From IMG/VR virus record IMGVR_UViG_3300030406_000890, positions 1-30,347 of that record: DNA of 30,347 nucleotides. The stretch is one strand, 5' to 3'. The stretch comes from a virus. The notes under the pieces are model-generated. The model worked only from the letters and a program-made list of their open reading frames with translations, was not told the DNA's origin and searched no databases. The stretch's first letter is position 1, and every line of letters begins with the position of its first letter. Of the stretch, positions 5,135 through 14,127 are shown in pieces. The position numbers were made by a program, and so were the translations under genes.

Positions 5135-7659
5135 CAGACTTAACGACACAATTAATATCAAATACATATAAGAAGATAATACTTGTTAGTTCCTCTGCAA
5201 CTAACACTGGTGTTAATACTTCTCTCAAAGCTGTACAAACTGGTGATGGAGAAAATACTGCACTGAAGCTGGCAACGAATGCAGTGCAGATTACTGGTGC
5301 GCTAGGAGTAACTGGTAACGTATCTCTGGATGCAAACCTACATGTTGATGACGCAGTATGCGCCAGTGCTTTCTACGGAGATGGTTCTAATCTATCAGGC
5401 GTAACAGCTACGATTGGTGGTAACATATCTGTCAGTAATGCTACAGTAGGTGGCAACTTAAATGTTGCTGGCACTGCTACAGTGGCTGGTGCTACACATC
5501 TACAAAGCACAGTCTCAGTTGGTGGGGCTGCACACTTTGGCTCTACAGCAACAGTAGCAGGGGCAGCACAGCTTCAAGGCACAGTAACGGCTGTAGGTGC
5601 TGCTACATTTAAATCTACAGTTACAGTAGAGAATGCAGCTATACTTAAAAACAATGTGTCAGTTGGTGGTACGTTTGCAGCGGCTGGTGCAGGGACATTT
5701 ACCTCTAAAACAGATTTTAAAAATGACGTATCAGTTAGTGGTCGTTTAGATGTAGCAACATCTGTCTGTGTAGGTGGCATTGCAAAGTTTAGAGACAATG
5801 TTTCTGTTAGTGGTAATTTAAATGTAGTAGGTAATGTAACTGCTGCTCAGTTTTATGGTGATGGTTCTAATCTTACAAACGTAGAAGCTGAACTTGGTAT
5901 TACTACAAATATTTCTGTATCAGGATTTATACATGCTGGTGGTAGTGTATCTGTTAGCGGACCCTTCAATGTTGTAGGTGCAGCTACGTTCCAGAGTGGT
6001 GTATCTGTAAGTGGCAATGCTAATATCAATGGAACACTAACTGTAGCGGCTGCTACATCTCTAGCATCTACACTTACTGTTGGTAGCATTGCAACATTTA
6101 AAGATGATGTAAGTGTAAGCGGTGATACAAGACTAGGTGGTACAGTTACCGTAGGTGGTGCAGTAAGTCTTGCTTCTAGCCTAAGTGTGGGTGGTGCAGC
6201 AAACTTTCTAAGTACAGTAACAATAACTGGTAACAATGTTCAGGCAGCTAATGCAAGAGTATGTGCAAGTGCATACTATGGAGACGGATCAAACCTTACT
6301 GGTATTAGTACATCAATAGAAGGTAACATATCTGTAAATAATGTTTTAGTTGGTGGGACACTTACAGTAGTTGGTGCCGCACAGCTTGGGTCTACAGTAA
6401 CTGCTGTTGGTGCAGCTACTTTTAAAGATGCTGTATCAGTATCAGGTGGACTTACAGTTGGTGGTGCAGTAGCTGTATCAGGTGGTTCTATTGATCTGCG
6501 AACAAGTGCCTCTGATCCTGCATATATCAGATTTTATTGTGAGTCTGGTAATGCTCACTATGCTCAACTACAATCACCGCCTCACTCTTCTTATAGTGGC
6601 AACCTAACTATTACACTACCAGTTAGCACAGCAACAATAGTTGGTACATCTACTACTGATACTCTTACCAATAAAACTTTTGGTGATGCAGTTAAGTTTG
6701 AGTCTACAGTAACTGTCAGTGGTGCGGTTAGCATTGGCGGTGCAGTAAGCATTGGTGGTGCTACAAATTTAGCAAGCACGGTTACTGTGGTGGGTGCTGG
6801 TACGTTTAAAGATGATGTATCTGTATCAGGCAATGTAAATATAGGTGGCACAGTAACTATAGGTGGTGCTGTATCACTAGCCTCTACATTGTCAGTCGGA
6901 GGTGCAGCACACTTTGGTTCAACAGTGACAGTGGCTGGTGCAGCAATCTTTGAAGATGCAGTATCTGTTTCTGGCACAGTAGATATAGCTGGTAACACTT
7001 CTATTGGTGGTACACTAATAACGACAGGTAAGGCAGAGTTTGAGGATGACGTATCTGTCTCTGGTAATACTAACTTAGGCGGTACAGTTACTGTTGGAGG
7101 TGCAGCATCACTAGCTTCTACACTTAGCGTTGGAGGAGCAGCTAACTTTGCAAGCACTGTAACAATAGCTGGTGCAGTAAGCCTAAACTCTACACTTAGT
7201 GTTGGTGGAGCAACCAATCTTCTTAGCACAGTAACGGCTGCTGGTAATGCTGGCTTCCTTGGCACTGTGCGAGTATCTGGTAATACTTCACTAGAGGGGC
7301 AGCTACAGCTAACTGAGTCAGCGGCTGCTGCTGTGCATACTACAGCTATTAATGGTGTAACATCTGTATCTCTTAACTTTGGTATAGCGCAGAATTTCTT
7401 TACCTCTGTTACTGCTGCACATACACTAGCACGACCTACAAATGCAAGGGTAGGACAGGTTGGTAGTATTTTATTAATGCAAGATGGTGGTTCTGGAACT
7501 ATGTCCTACAATGCATGTTTTAATTTTATTGGAGGCACAGCCCCAACATTATCAACGGATGATAATGCAATGGATAGATTAGATTATATAGTTGTATCTG
7601 TTTCTTCTGATAATACTGCTGAAAATATTCAAGCAGTAATGACACAAGCTTATAGTTAG
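5131..7659 (+). CDS. Repeat-rich tail fibre / adhesin with 12-residue beta repeats
   Basis: An 842-residue protein from the ATG at 5131, which overlaps the previous stop as ATGA; a TTG four codons earlier is less likely. Residues 1-70 form a lead-in domain. Residues 100-725 are dominated by a 12-residue periodic unit such as STLSVGGAANFA or STVTVAGAAIFE, with Val/Ala/Phe/Leu at fixed positions and Gly at the turns. This fits a beta-helix or triple-stranded fibrous shaft. Three punctuation blocks with YGDGSNL (bases 5350, 5850 and 6270) interrupt the shaft. One non-repeat insertion at about residues 455-520 (DPAYIRFYCESGNAHYAQLQ) may be a side domain. The last 110 residues (HTLARPTNARVGQVGSILLM, IVVSVSSDNTAENIQAVMTQ) look like a globular tip. 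Role inferred: host recognition or virion decoration. Confidence 0.85.
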   Translation: MTDLTTQLISNTYKKIILVSSSATNTGVNTSLKAVQTGDGENTALKLATNAVQITGALGVTGNVSLDANLHVDDAVCASAFYGDGSNLSGVTATIGGNISVSNATVGGNLNVAGTATVAGATHLQSTVSVGGAAHFGSTATVAGAAQLQGTVTAVGAATFKSTVTVENAAILKNNVSVGGTFAAAGAGTFTSKTDFKNDVSVSGRLDVATSVCVGGIAKFRDNVSVSGNLNVVGNVTAAQFYGDGSNLTNVEAELGITTNISVSGFIHAGGSVSVSGPFNVVGAATFQSGVSVSGNANINGTLTVAAATSLASTLTVGSIATFKDDVSVSGDTRLGGTVTVGGAVSLASSLSVGGAANFLSTVTITGNNVQAANARVCASAYYGDGSNLTGISTSIEGNISVNNVLVGGTLTVVGAAQLGSTVTAVGAATFKDAVSVSGGLTVGGAVAVSGGSIDLRTSASDPAYIRFYCESGNAHYAQLQSPPHSSYSGNLTITLPVSTATIVGTSTTDTLTNKTFGDAVKFESTVTVSGAVSIGGAVSIGGATNLASTVTVVGAGTFKDDVSVSGNVNIGGTVTIGGAVSLASTLSVGGAAHFGSTVTVAGAAIFEDAVSVSGTVDIAGNTSIGGTLITTGKAEFEDDVSVSGNTNLGGTVTVGGAASLASTLSVGGAANFASTVTIAGAVSLNSTLSVGGATNLLSTVTAAGNAGFLGTVRVSGNTSLEGQLQLTESAAAAVHTTAINGVTSVSLNFGIAQNFFTSVTAAHTLARPTNARVGQVGSILLMQDGGSGTMSYNACFNFIGGTAPTLSTDDNAMDRLDYIVVSVSSDNTAENIQAVMTQAYS
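5440..7300 (+). repeat. Degenerate 36-bp repeat coding a 12-residue beta motif
   Basis: Within the fibre gene the motifs TVTVxGAAxF, TLSVGGAAxF and DVSVSGNxNx recur every 12 codons in long runs, broken by YGDGSNL blocks. Longer units of several repeats also recur: a block reading DDVSVSGN then TVTVGGA then SLASTLSVGG appears near 6100, 6810 and 7050. The DNA copies diverge mainly at third positions, so the array is old and kept for protein structure. Its low complexity also produces long stop-free frames on the opposite strand. Confidence 0.85.
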
Positions 7660-7670
7660 GATAAAGAGTA

Positions 7671-10600
7671 GTGGTATTTAGTAATAACTTATTGGCAGGT
7701 TCTGGAGGTCAATCTACAGGGTATGAGATTGATCAGTCCATTCGTTTTAATGCAGATGATTCTGCTTATTTAACTCGTTATCCTAGTGTTGAAGGAAATA
7801 GAAGAACATTTACTTTATCAACGTGGGTAAAATTTAATGAGTTAAGGTCGGACAATATTGTTTTTGCATCTTGGATACCTAGTGGTGCAAGTTCATATGC
7901 TCTATTGTACATGCATAGTGATTTTCGTGTACGGTTTGAAGATCAAGGTACTAGCAAAATTAAACCATCCATGCTTTTTGTAGATACAGCAGCTTGGTAT
8001 CATATCGTTTTAAGGGTTGATACTACAGATAGTGTAGCTAATGACCGCTATCAAATGTACGTTAATGGTGAACGGCAAACAGATTTACATGAAAATGACC
8101 AGCCGTCACAAAATCACCAAACAAATGTAAATAAAACACAGCCTCATTACCTTGGTCGTAATGGCTATAGTTTAGCAATGATCTATAGTGATTTATATCA
8201 AGCAGAAACACATTTTCTTGATGGGGTAGCATATGATGCAAGTTTCTTTGGTGAAACTGATAGTGCTACAGGGCAATGGATTCCAAAGAAATATACGGGA
8301 GGTAATTACGGAACTAACGGCTTTTACATTACTGGTGAGGATTCAACCTTTTTAGGACAAGATGTTCGCACATCTGGTGATCAAGTTAATTCATTTCAAG
8401 CAAGTCAATGGACCGGAGCTACAGGATCATATACATTTACTGATGGTCGTATACAAGCAGATACTGATAATAAAGCAATTAAAAGTGTAGATACTTTTAC
8501 TGGAGACTTTGAGTTTAGTTGGCGATATATTGATATGGCTAACTTTGTTATTGGATTCTATGAGATTGATGAAGATAGTACGTTTAGTGACAGTTCGTCT
8601 GCCGGTAATATGCAGAACATGACAGATAGTTGGTATGTGCAAACATCTTCTGTTGCGGCTAATAGAGATATTTATTATGGCGGAACAGTTGTTGTAAATG
8701 CAACAACAATAGCCAATGGCGATACTTGGAAGCTACAGCGATCTAGTGGAACTATTAAAGTATATCGTAACGGTTCGGCTGTTCATACATTTTCACAAAC
8801 TAGTACAAATGAAGTTAGACTTGTAGTAGCGCAAGGAGATGCATCAGCAGATGTAGGTGAGGTAAACTGGGTAGACAATGCAACTTTAGGTAATAACCTT
8901 TTTTCTTCAGGTTTATCAACAGCAGATCAAATGTTGGATACGCCAACTAATAATTTTTGTGTTTTATCTCAAGTTGATAAGTTTGGCGGTGGCTTAACTT
9001 TATCAGATGGAAATCTTAGGGCCGTTCCCGCTGCTAGTGCATATAGTAATAACCACGGCACTTTTTATATAGATTCGGGTAAGTGGGTTTTTGAATGTAA
9101 ACACACTAGTATTTTTGGTGAGGCTTGTGGTTGGTCACCATCAGGAGAAAGACTTTCTGGTTCGTCTGATCGTGGTTATTTTATGTTTCAAGATGGCCGT
9201 GCTTATGATAATACAACTAATACAGGTACAAAAGGTGCATCGCTAGCTGCTGGTGATTTTCGTTACGTTTTCTACGATGCTGATGCACAAGCTATGTGGT
9301 TTGCTCATGTAGACGTGTCTAGCTCTAATGCTCTCGTTTATGACAACAGTGCTACTAAAGCAGAGATTGAAGCAGGAACAACTACGAATGCTGTGTTTAC
9401 TAGTATCCCAGCAGGATTTTGGGCACCCGGAATCTGGATGGACACTAGTGGTGTTATTGAAGTTAATTTTGGTCAATCAGCTTTTGCTACGACAAGTGAT
9501 TTACCTTCAGGCTTTAAAACTTTATCTGCTGCTAACTTACCAGACCCAACCGTTCCCCTACCTGAAAAATATTTTAACGCAGTTCTTTATGAAGGTAATG
9601 GTGCTGGACAACGTGTTGGTCAGTTTCAACCCCTTACTGAATTATACTCAGTAAGTAATAGTGTTATCTTTAATGATGATGACTCTTCTTACTTAGAAAA
9701 AACTTATAGTGGTTCTGAAAGCACACTAACAGCTTGGTCTTTTAGTATTTGGGTTAAAAGATCAAAACTAGGTGCAGAACAATTTATTTTTTTAGCTGGA
9801 ACTTCATCAGCAAATCTTGAATATCTTAGATTTACTAGCAGTGATGAAATAGAATATAAACTACTTTTATCAAGCAGTCTTGACGCAAACTATATTACAG
9901 ATAGAAAGTTTCTTGATTCTTCGTCATGGATACATATTTATGCTTATCGTTCTTCAACTACTTTTAAGTTATATATTAATGGAGTAGAATTAACTAACTT
10001 TAGCACATCAAACGCTCCCGGTTCTTCAAACGGTGTGCTTGGTTCAAATATTAGACATCGTATAGCGTGTGATTATGCTAGTGTTGCTACTTTGTTTGAT
10101 GGTTATCTAGCAGAAATAAACTTTGTTCCCGGCACTGCAAAAGCAGTTTCTGATTTTGGTCAACTAGATGCATCAACAAATAAATGGATTCCTAAAGAAT
10201 ATACAGATTCTTATGGCACAAATGGTTTTCACCTTGATATGGCAGTTGCTCCCGGCACTGGTAATGGTGCAGGTAATGATGTTAGTGGTAATAATAATGA
10301 TTTTACTGAAAATAATCTTGTAGCAGCAGATCAAGTAACTGATAGCCCTACAAATAATTTTTGCACTTTGGAACCTCTTCAATCTGCTTGGGGTGGAGCG
10401 GTTACTTTGTCAAACGGAAATCTTGCTGTAGCTGGAACAGCGGCGACTGTATGGAATAACGCTGTTGCCACCTTCAAGGTTCCGTCCACCGGTAAGTGGA
10501 TATGGGCAGCAAAACCAAGCACCTCCGGCGGTGGTCAGTGTGATCCGTGGATTGTAAATGAGACGGGATTAACTTCTAGAAATAACTACGTTTATGTTGA

Positions 10601-11960
10601 TACAAATGGGTGGGAAGCATCTTTTGATAGCAGTTCCGCACACTTAGTTTTGAACAATAATGCTGGAACCTCTGCAAGTCATACTTATGGCTCTGGGGAT
10701 TTTCACGTAATTTGTTTTGATGCTGATTCAAAAAAATTATGGTTTGGCGTCTATGATGTTTCCGCAACCACACTAAAGTTTCGTGACGGTTCTACGGGTT
10801 TTACTGGTGACCCTGCTGCTGGCACTAATCAAACATTCACTCTAAGAGGCAGTGAGTTTACGATTGGATTTGCATCTTACACTGGGCGTAGCGGCGACGT
10901 TGATTTTGGGCAGTCTGATTTATTGTCTCAGTTTACTGCGCCATCAGGTTTTAATCAACTTAATAGTGACAACCTCCCACTAAGCAACGGTGAACTATCT
11001 GCATTTGTCTGGATCAAGAACCGTGACGCCGACGATAACCACATGCTCTTTGATGCAGTGCGTGGAGTAAAAAAAGACCTGCATTCAAATGTAAATGATG
11101 CTGAAGTTACCAATGCAAATACGCTAACTCGCTTTCTGAAAAATGGTTTTGAAGTTAGCAATGATGCATTGGTAAACACCAATAATGAAAGCTATGTTGC
11201 ATGGCAATGGCTTAATGATAGCCTCACAACAAGCAGCAATGAGAATGGCAGTATAACCAGTACAGTGTTAGCTGAAACTACAAGCGGCTTTAGTGTTGGC
11301 ACCTACACCGGAAACGGCACAGACAATGCAACTGTTGGTCATGGTCTTGGTGGTGCTGATATGGTATGGGTTAAACGACGCAACACCACTGGTAACTGGA
11401 GAGTTTATGAAAAGTCATCTAATAAACTTTTGTATCTTGATTTAACAAATGCTGGTGTTTCTCCAACAGAGATAAAATCAACTTCGTCAACCACCTTTAC
11501 TTTAGGTAGCGGAAATGGATTTAATGGCAGTGGAGATACTCATGTTTTCTATGCTTTTCAATCTATTGATGGTTTTAGCAGGATTGACATCTATGAAGGT
11601 AATGGTTCTAGTGATGGTCCTTTTGTTTACACTGGTTTTAAACCAAGATGGATAATATTTAAAAGATATGATGCTTCTGATGGGTGGAGTATACTTGATA
11701 CGGCTAGAGGTTCTGGTAATTTTGGTTCTGCTGCTGGCGCAACTGGTAAAGATCCAACGGCTGGTAATGAAATGAATAATAAAATTAACGCAAATGACCA
11801 GTTTGCCGAAGAAGATAATTCTGGTGGTAGTCGTAAATGCTCGTTCTTGTCGAATGGGTTTAAGATAAAAAATACAAATACAGCAATGAATGCCAGCGGT
11901 GGTGATTATATATACATGGCGTTTGCTGAATCACCGTTCAAAACAGCGACGGCACGATAG
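7671..11960 (+). CDS. Giant lectin-like fibre with duplicated modules and DUF7483-like C-terminus
   Basis: A 1429-residue protein from a GTG at 7671, preceded by AGGATAAAGAG. Module A has a LamG/concanavalin-like domain at about 20-215 (SIRFNADDSAYL, TLSTWVKFNELRS, YQMYVNGERQTDL). An inserted beta domain at about 254-402 (FEFSWRYIDMANFVIGFYEI) and a SPRY-like domain at about 415-630 (DTPTNNFCVL, GKWVFECKH, FRYVFYDADAQAMWF, VNFGQSAF) follow. Module B, at about 660-1095, repeats this order without the insertion (VIFNDDDSSYL, FSIWVKRSKLGA, DSPTNNFCTL, FHVICFDADSKKLWFG, VDFGQSDL). The C-terminus has two DUF7483-like units (AFVWIKNRDADDNHMLFDAV at about 1108; GFKPRWIIFKRYDASDGWSI at about 1321). 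These domains bind glycans or form sandwiches in other phage fibres, so a cell-surface-binding role is likely. Confidence 0.85.
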   Translation: MVFSNNLLAGSGGQSTGYEIDQSIRFNADDSAYLTRYPSVEGNRRTFTLSTWVKFNELRSDNIVFASWIPSGASSYALLYMHSDFRVRFEDQGTSKIKPSMLFVDTAAWYHIVLRVDTTDSVANDRYQMYVNGERQTDLHENDQPSQNHQTNVNKTQPHYLGRNGYSLAMIYSDLYQAETHFLDGVAYDASFFGETDSATGQWIPKKYTGGNYGTNGFYITGEDSTFLGQDVRTSGDQVNSFQASQWTGATGSYTFTDGRIQADTDNKAIKSVDTFTGDFEFSWRYIDMANFVIGFYEIDEDSTFSDSSSAGNMQNMTDSWYVQTSSVAANRDIYYGGTVVVNATTIANGDTWKLQRSSGTIKVYRNGSAVHTFSQTSTNEVRLVVAQGDASADVGEVNWVDNATLGNNLFSSGLSTADQMLDTPTNNFCVLSQVDKFGGGLTLSDGNLRAVPAASAYSNNHGTFYIDSGKWVFECKHTSIFGEACGWSPSGERLSGSSDRGYFMFQDGRAYDNTTNTGTKGASLAAGDFRYVFYDADAQAMWFAHVDVSSSNALVYDNSATKAEIEAGTTTNAVFTSIPAGFWAPGIWMDTSGVIEVNFGQSAFATTSDLPSGFKTLSAANLPDPTVPLPEKYFNAVLYEGNGAGQRVGQFQPLTELYSVSNSVIFNDDDSSYLEKTYSGSESTLTAWSFSIWVKRSKLGAEQFIFLAGTSSANLEYLRFTSSDEIEYKLLLSSSLDANYITDRKFLDSSSWIHIYAYRSSTTFKLYINGVELTNFSTSNAPGSSNGVLGSNIRHRIACDYASVATLFDGYLAEINFVPGTAKAVSDFGQLDASTNKWIPKEYTDSYGTNGFHLDMAVAPGTGNGAGNDVSGNNNDFTENNLVAADQVTDSPTNNFCTLEPLQSAWGGAVTLSNGNLAVAGTAATVWNNAVATFKVPSTGKWIWAAKPSTSGGGQCDPWIVNETGLTSRNNYVYVDTNGWEASFDSSSAHLVLNNNAGTSASHTYGSGDFHVICFDADSKKLWFGVYDVSATTLKFRDGSTGFTGDPAAGTNQTFTLRGSEFTIGFASYTGRSGDVDFGQSDLLSQFTAPSGFNQLNSDNLPLSNGELSAFVWIKNRDADDNHMLFDAVRGVKKDLHSNVNDAEVTNANTLTRFLKNGFEVSNDALVNTNNESYVAWQWLNDSLTTSSNENGSITSTVLAETTSGFSVGTYTGNGTDNATVGHGLGGADMVWVKRRNTTGNWRVYEKSSNKLLYLDLTNAGVSPTEIKSTSSTTFTLGSGNGFNGSGDTHVFYAFQSIDGFSRIDIYEGNGSSDGPFVYTGFKPRWIIFKRYDASDGWSILDTARGSGNFGSAAGATGKDPTAGNEMNNKINANDQFAEEDNSGGSRKCSFLSNGFKIKNTNTAMNASGGDYIYMAFAESPFKTATAR

Positions 11961-11972
11961 GAGAATAAAATA

Positions 11973-12506
11973 ATGTGGAAATATCATGGTCAAACAATTA
12001 AAGAAGGAAAAGCATGGACTGATCTATCAGGTGTGCAACATCCTGCTAATTGGAATATATGGCCTAAAGAACACAAAGAAAGTTTAGGGCTTGTAGAGAT
12101 TATTCCTGAGTCTCCGCCAGACAGCCGTCTTTATAAGTGGTCACAGAATCCTGATGGCACAATAACTAAAACAGCTAAAGCTTTAGATGATACTGGCTCT
12201 GGTGATGATATAGTTCGTGGAGTTAAATACAATCTTAAACAAGAAGTAAAAAATCAACAAGGTTCTTTGCTTGCTCAAACAGATTGGGCTATTATTCGCA
12301 AAGCAGATAAAGACATAGCTGTGCCAAGTAATATACAAACATGGCGTGATGCTATTCGCACCAAAGCTACAGAGATGGAAACAGCAATAGACAATGCAGC
12401 AGACACTGATGCGGTAGCTGCGTTATTTTTAACATATACAACAAATGAAGATAATAGTCAAACAAAGTCTGGTATACTTTATGATTGGCCTGAGTTAGGA
12501 GAGTAA
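11973..12506 (+). CDS. Tail-fibre assembly chaperone candidate
   Basis: A 177-residue protein just after the giant fibre, with TAGGAG as a clear ribosome site. The N-terminus (MWKYHGQTIKEGKAWTDLSG) resembles the substrate-like end of phage fibre-assembly proteins. The C-terminal half has the signature of DUF4376 / XkdW-like chaperones: a long helix, then SLLAQTDWAIIRKADKDIAV, then WRDAIRTKATEMETAID. Such proteins bind the C-terminal tip of the fibre encoded next to them and help it trimerise. Its place directly behind the 1429-residue fibre fits. It ends TAATG into the next gene. Confidence 0.75.
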   Translation: MWKYHGQTIKEGKAWTDLSGVQHPANWNIWPKEHKESLGLVEIIPESPPDSRLYKWSQNPDGTITKTAKALDDTGSGDDIVRGVKYNLKQEVKNQQGSLLAQTDWAIIRKADKDIAVPSNIQTWRDAIRTKATEMETAIDNAADTDAVAALFLTYTTNEDNSQTKSGILYDWPELGE

Positions 12507-12709
12507 TGTTTTATTTTTTTTCAACTATAGTAATTGCAATATCACCAATGGGAGAACCTATTTTAGAACGATCAATGACAGGTGGGTTTCCTAGTTATGA
12601 GGTTTGTGAGTCATATCATCAATCTATAAAAGTAATTACAGAACAATCTCCAGCGGCTTACATAGTAGATGCAGAATGTAGAAAGGCAAAAAAAGGAAAG
12701 GCAGTCTAA
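12506..12709 (+). CDS. Small possibly exported protein with two Cys
   Basis: A 67-residue protein. The first 14 residues are hydrophobic (MFYFFSTIVIAISP) without a preceding charge, so it could be a weak signal or a membrane anchor. The remainder has two cysteines, in YEVCESYH and VDAECRKAK, spaced as in small disulfide-bonded periplasmic proteins, and a basic end. I recognise no family, though small signal-bearing proteins in this position are common in marine phages. Overlaps of one base on both sides (TAATG) support translation. Confidence 0.65.
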   Translation: MFYFFSTIVIAISPMGEPILERSMTGGFPSYEVCESYHQSIKVITEQSPAAYIVDAECRKAKKGKAV

Positions 12710-14118
12710 TGGCAAGCACATATACAACAAACATACGCTTGACAAAGCAAGGGGATGGAGAGAACCCAAACAGTTGGGGGCAAATCCTTAACGATGGAGT
12801 TATCAGTCTCGTTGATGATGCTATTGCTGGATACACCACTGTATCTTTGGGCAGTGCTGCAACTGTTACCCTAACTGAGAATCAAGGATCTGGCGATCAG
12901 TCTCGTTCTGCCATACTAGAGTTTAAAGGAACCGTTGGTGGAGCGCATGATACAATTAATGTTCTGATACCCAATAACTCTAAAACTTATATTGTAAAGA
13001 ACTCTGTCTCTTATAATGATAGCTCTGATGCTATTGTTATAAAGGTTGCTGGTAATACAGGGACAACAGTTACAGATGGCTCTACTGCTTTGTACGTGAC
13101 TAACGGAACAACTGTCACACCTGTTACTCAAAATACATTTACTAATCTTACAGCTACAAGCATTACCACTGGAGGTATTACTACAACAAGCTTAACAGGT
13201 GTTAGCCTTGCAACATCCATACTAGCAGCAACTAGTATTACTGGCACAGCAATAACACTGACAGGTAATGTGACTGCTGCAAATGCTGTGATAAGTGATA
13301 AGGTATGTGCATCTGCTTTCTTTGGAAGTGGTGCTAATCTAACAGGTGTTGCTAGTGGTATGCCCAGAGGATATCTGTCTGGTCTTACTCTATCTAACAA
13401 TACTAGTGATAGTGAGCATGATATTGATATTGCAGTTGGTGAAGCAAGAGACACTGCTGATGGTGTTGATTTAACTATCTCTTCTACATTTACTAAAAAG
13501 ATTGATGCTACTTGGGCATCTGGTAGCGGTAATGGTGGTTTGGCAAGTGGTGTAAGTTTGTCAGCAGATACTTGGTATCATGTTTATCTTGTTGAGCTAG
13601 ATGCTGGCGGTACTGATGCTGGTTTTGATACAGCAACTAATGCAGCTAACCTTGTAGCAACATCTGGAGTTGCTTCTGCTTACAGACGTATTGGTTCTGT
13701 TCTTACAGATAGCAGTAGCAACATTCTTGGGTTTACTCAGTTTGAAGATGAATTTATTTTTGATTCTCAGGTTGTAAATGTAAATGGTGTTGGTCTTGGA
13801 ACTAGTCGTGTATTGCAGACAGTTACTACACCAACTGGTTTTGAGGTAAGAGCTATACTTGGTTTGCTTGGTATAATTGCAGGGAGTAATAATGCAGTTC
13901 GTATTACTCTTACACATCCTAATGTAACAGATGCTACTCCTGCTAGTAATATTGTAAATAATGCTGGTGAGAATAGTTCTAATAATAATGGTACGTGGGC
14001 CTCTGGCACACATATAGTTAGAACTGATACAGCAAGCAGGGTAGCATTTAGACAAGACGTTAATAGTACAGTATATATAAATACTAATGGTTATCTTGAT
14101 CCAAGAGGTAGAGGATAA
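12709..14118 (+). CDS. Second tail fibre / virion surface protein
   Basis: A 469-residue protein. The N-terminus (TTNIRLTKQGDGENPNSWGQ, ILNDGVISLVDDAIAGYTTV) is a conserved attachment domain that I remember from many marine phage fibre genes. A beta domain follows to about residue 135, then a short Thr/Ile/Ser repeat shaft (LTATSITTGGITTTSLTGVS, about residues 145-195). A DKVCASAFFGSGANLTGV punctuation block at about residue 195 matches those in the fibre at 5131. The C-terminal 250 residues form a globular domain (WYHVYLVELDAGG, YRRIGSVLTDSSSNILGFTQ, RVAFRQDVNSTVYINTNGYL). That C-terminus resembles generic phage receptor-binding tips. It probably attaches to the hub encoded next. Confidence 0.8.
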   Translation: MASTYTTNIRLTKQGDGENPNSWGQILNDGVISLVDDAIAGYTTVSLGSAATVTLTENQGSGDQSRSAILEFKGTVGGAHDTINVLIPNNSKTYIVKNSVSYNDSSDAIVIKVAGNTGTTVTDGSTALYVTNGTTVTPVTQNTFTNLTATSITTGGITTTSLTGVSLATSILAATSITGTAITLTGNVTAANAVISDKVCASAFFGSGANLTGVASGMPRGYLSGLTLSNNTSDSEHDIDIAVGEARDTADGVDLTISSTFTKKIDATWASGSGNGGLASGVSLSADTWYHVYLVELDAGGTDAGFDTATNAANLVATSGVASAYRRIGSVLTDSSSNILGFTQFEDEFIFDSQVVNVNGVGLGTSRVLQTVTTPTGFEVRAILGLLGIIAGSNNAVRITLTHPNVTDATPASNIVNNAGENSSNNNGTWASGTHIVRTDTASRVAFRQDVNSTVYINTNGYLDPRGRG

Positions 14119-14127
14119 TAAACTACT

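Noticed and set aside
6591-7265. 224-residue frame on the minus strand inside the repeat fibre
   Set aside because: It mirrors the 12-codon repeat and has a Pro/Thr/Ala-rich, low-complexity product. Long antisense frames are expected in such arrays. Similar frames at 5853-6236 and 13128-13454 were dropped for the same reason.
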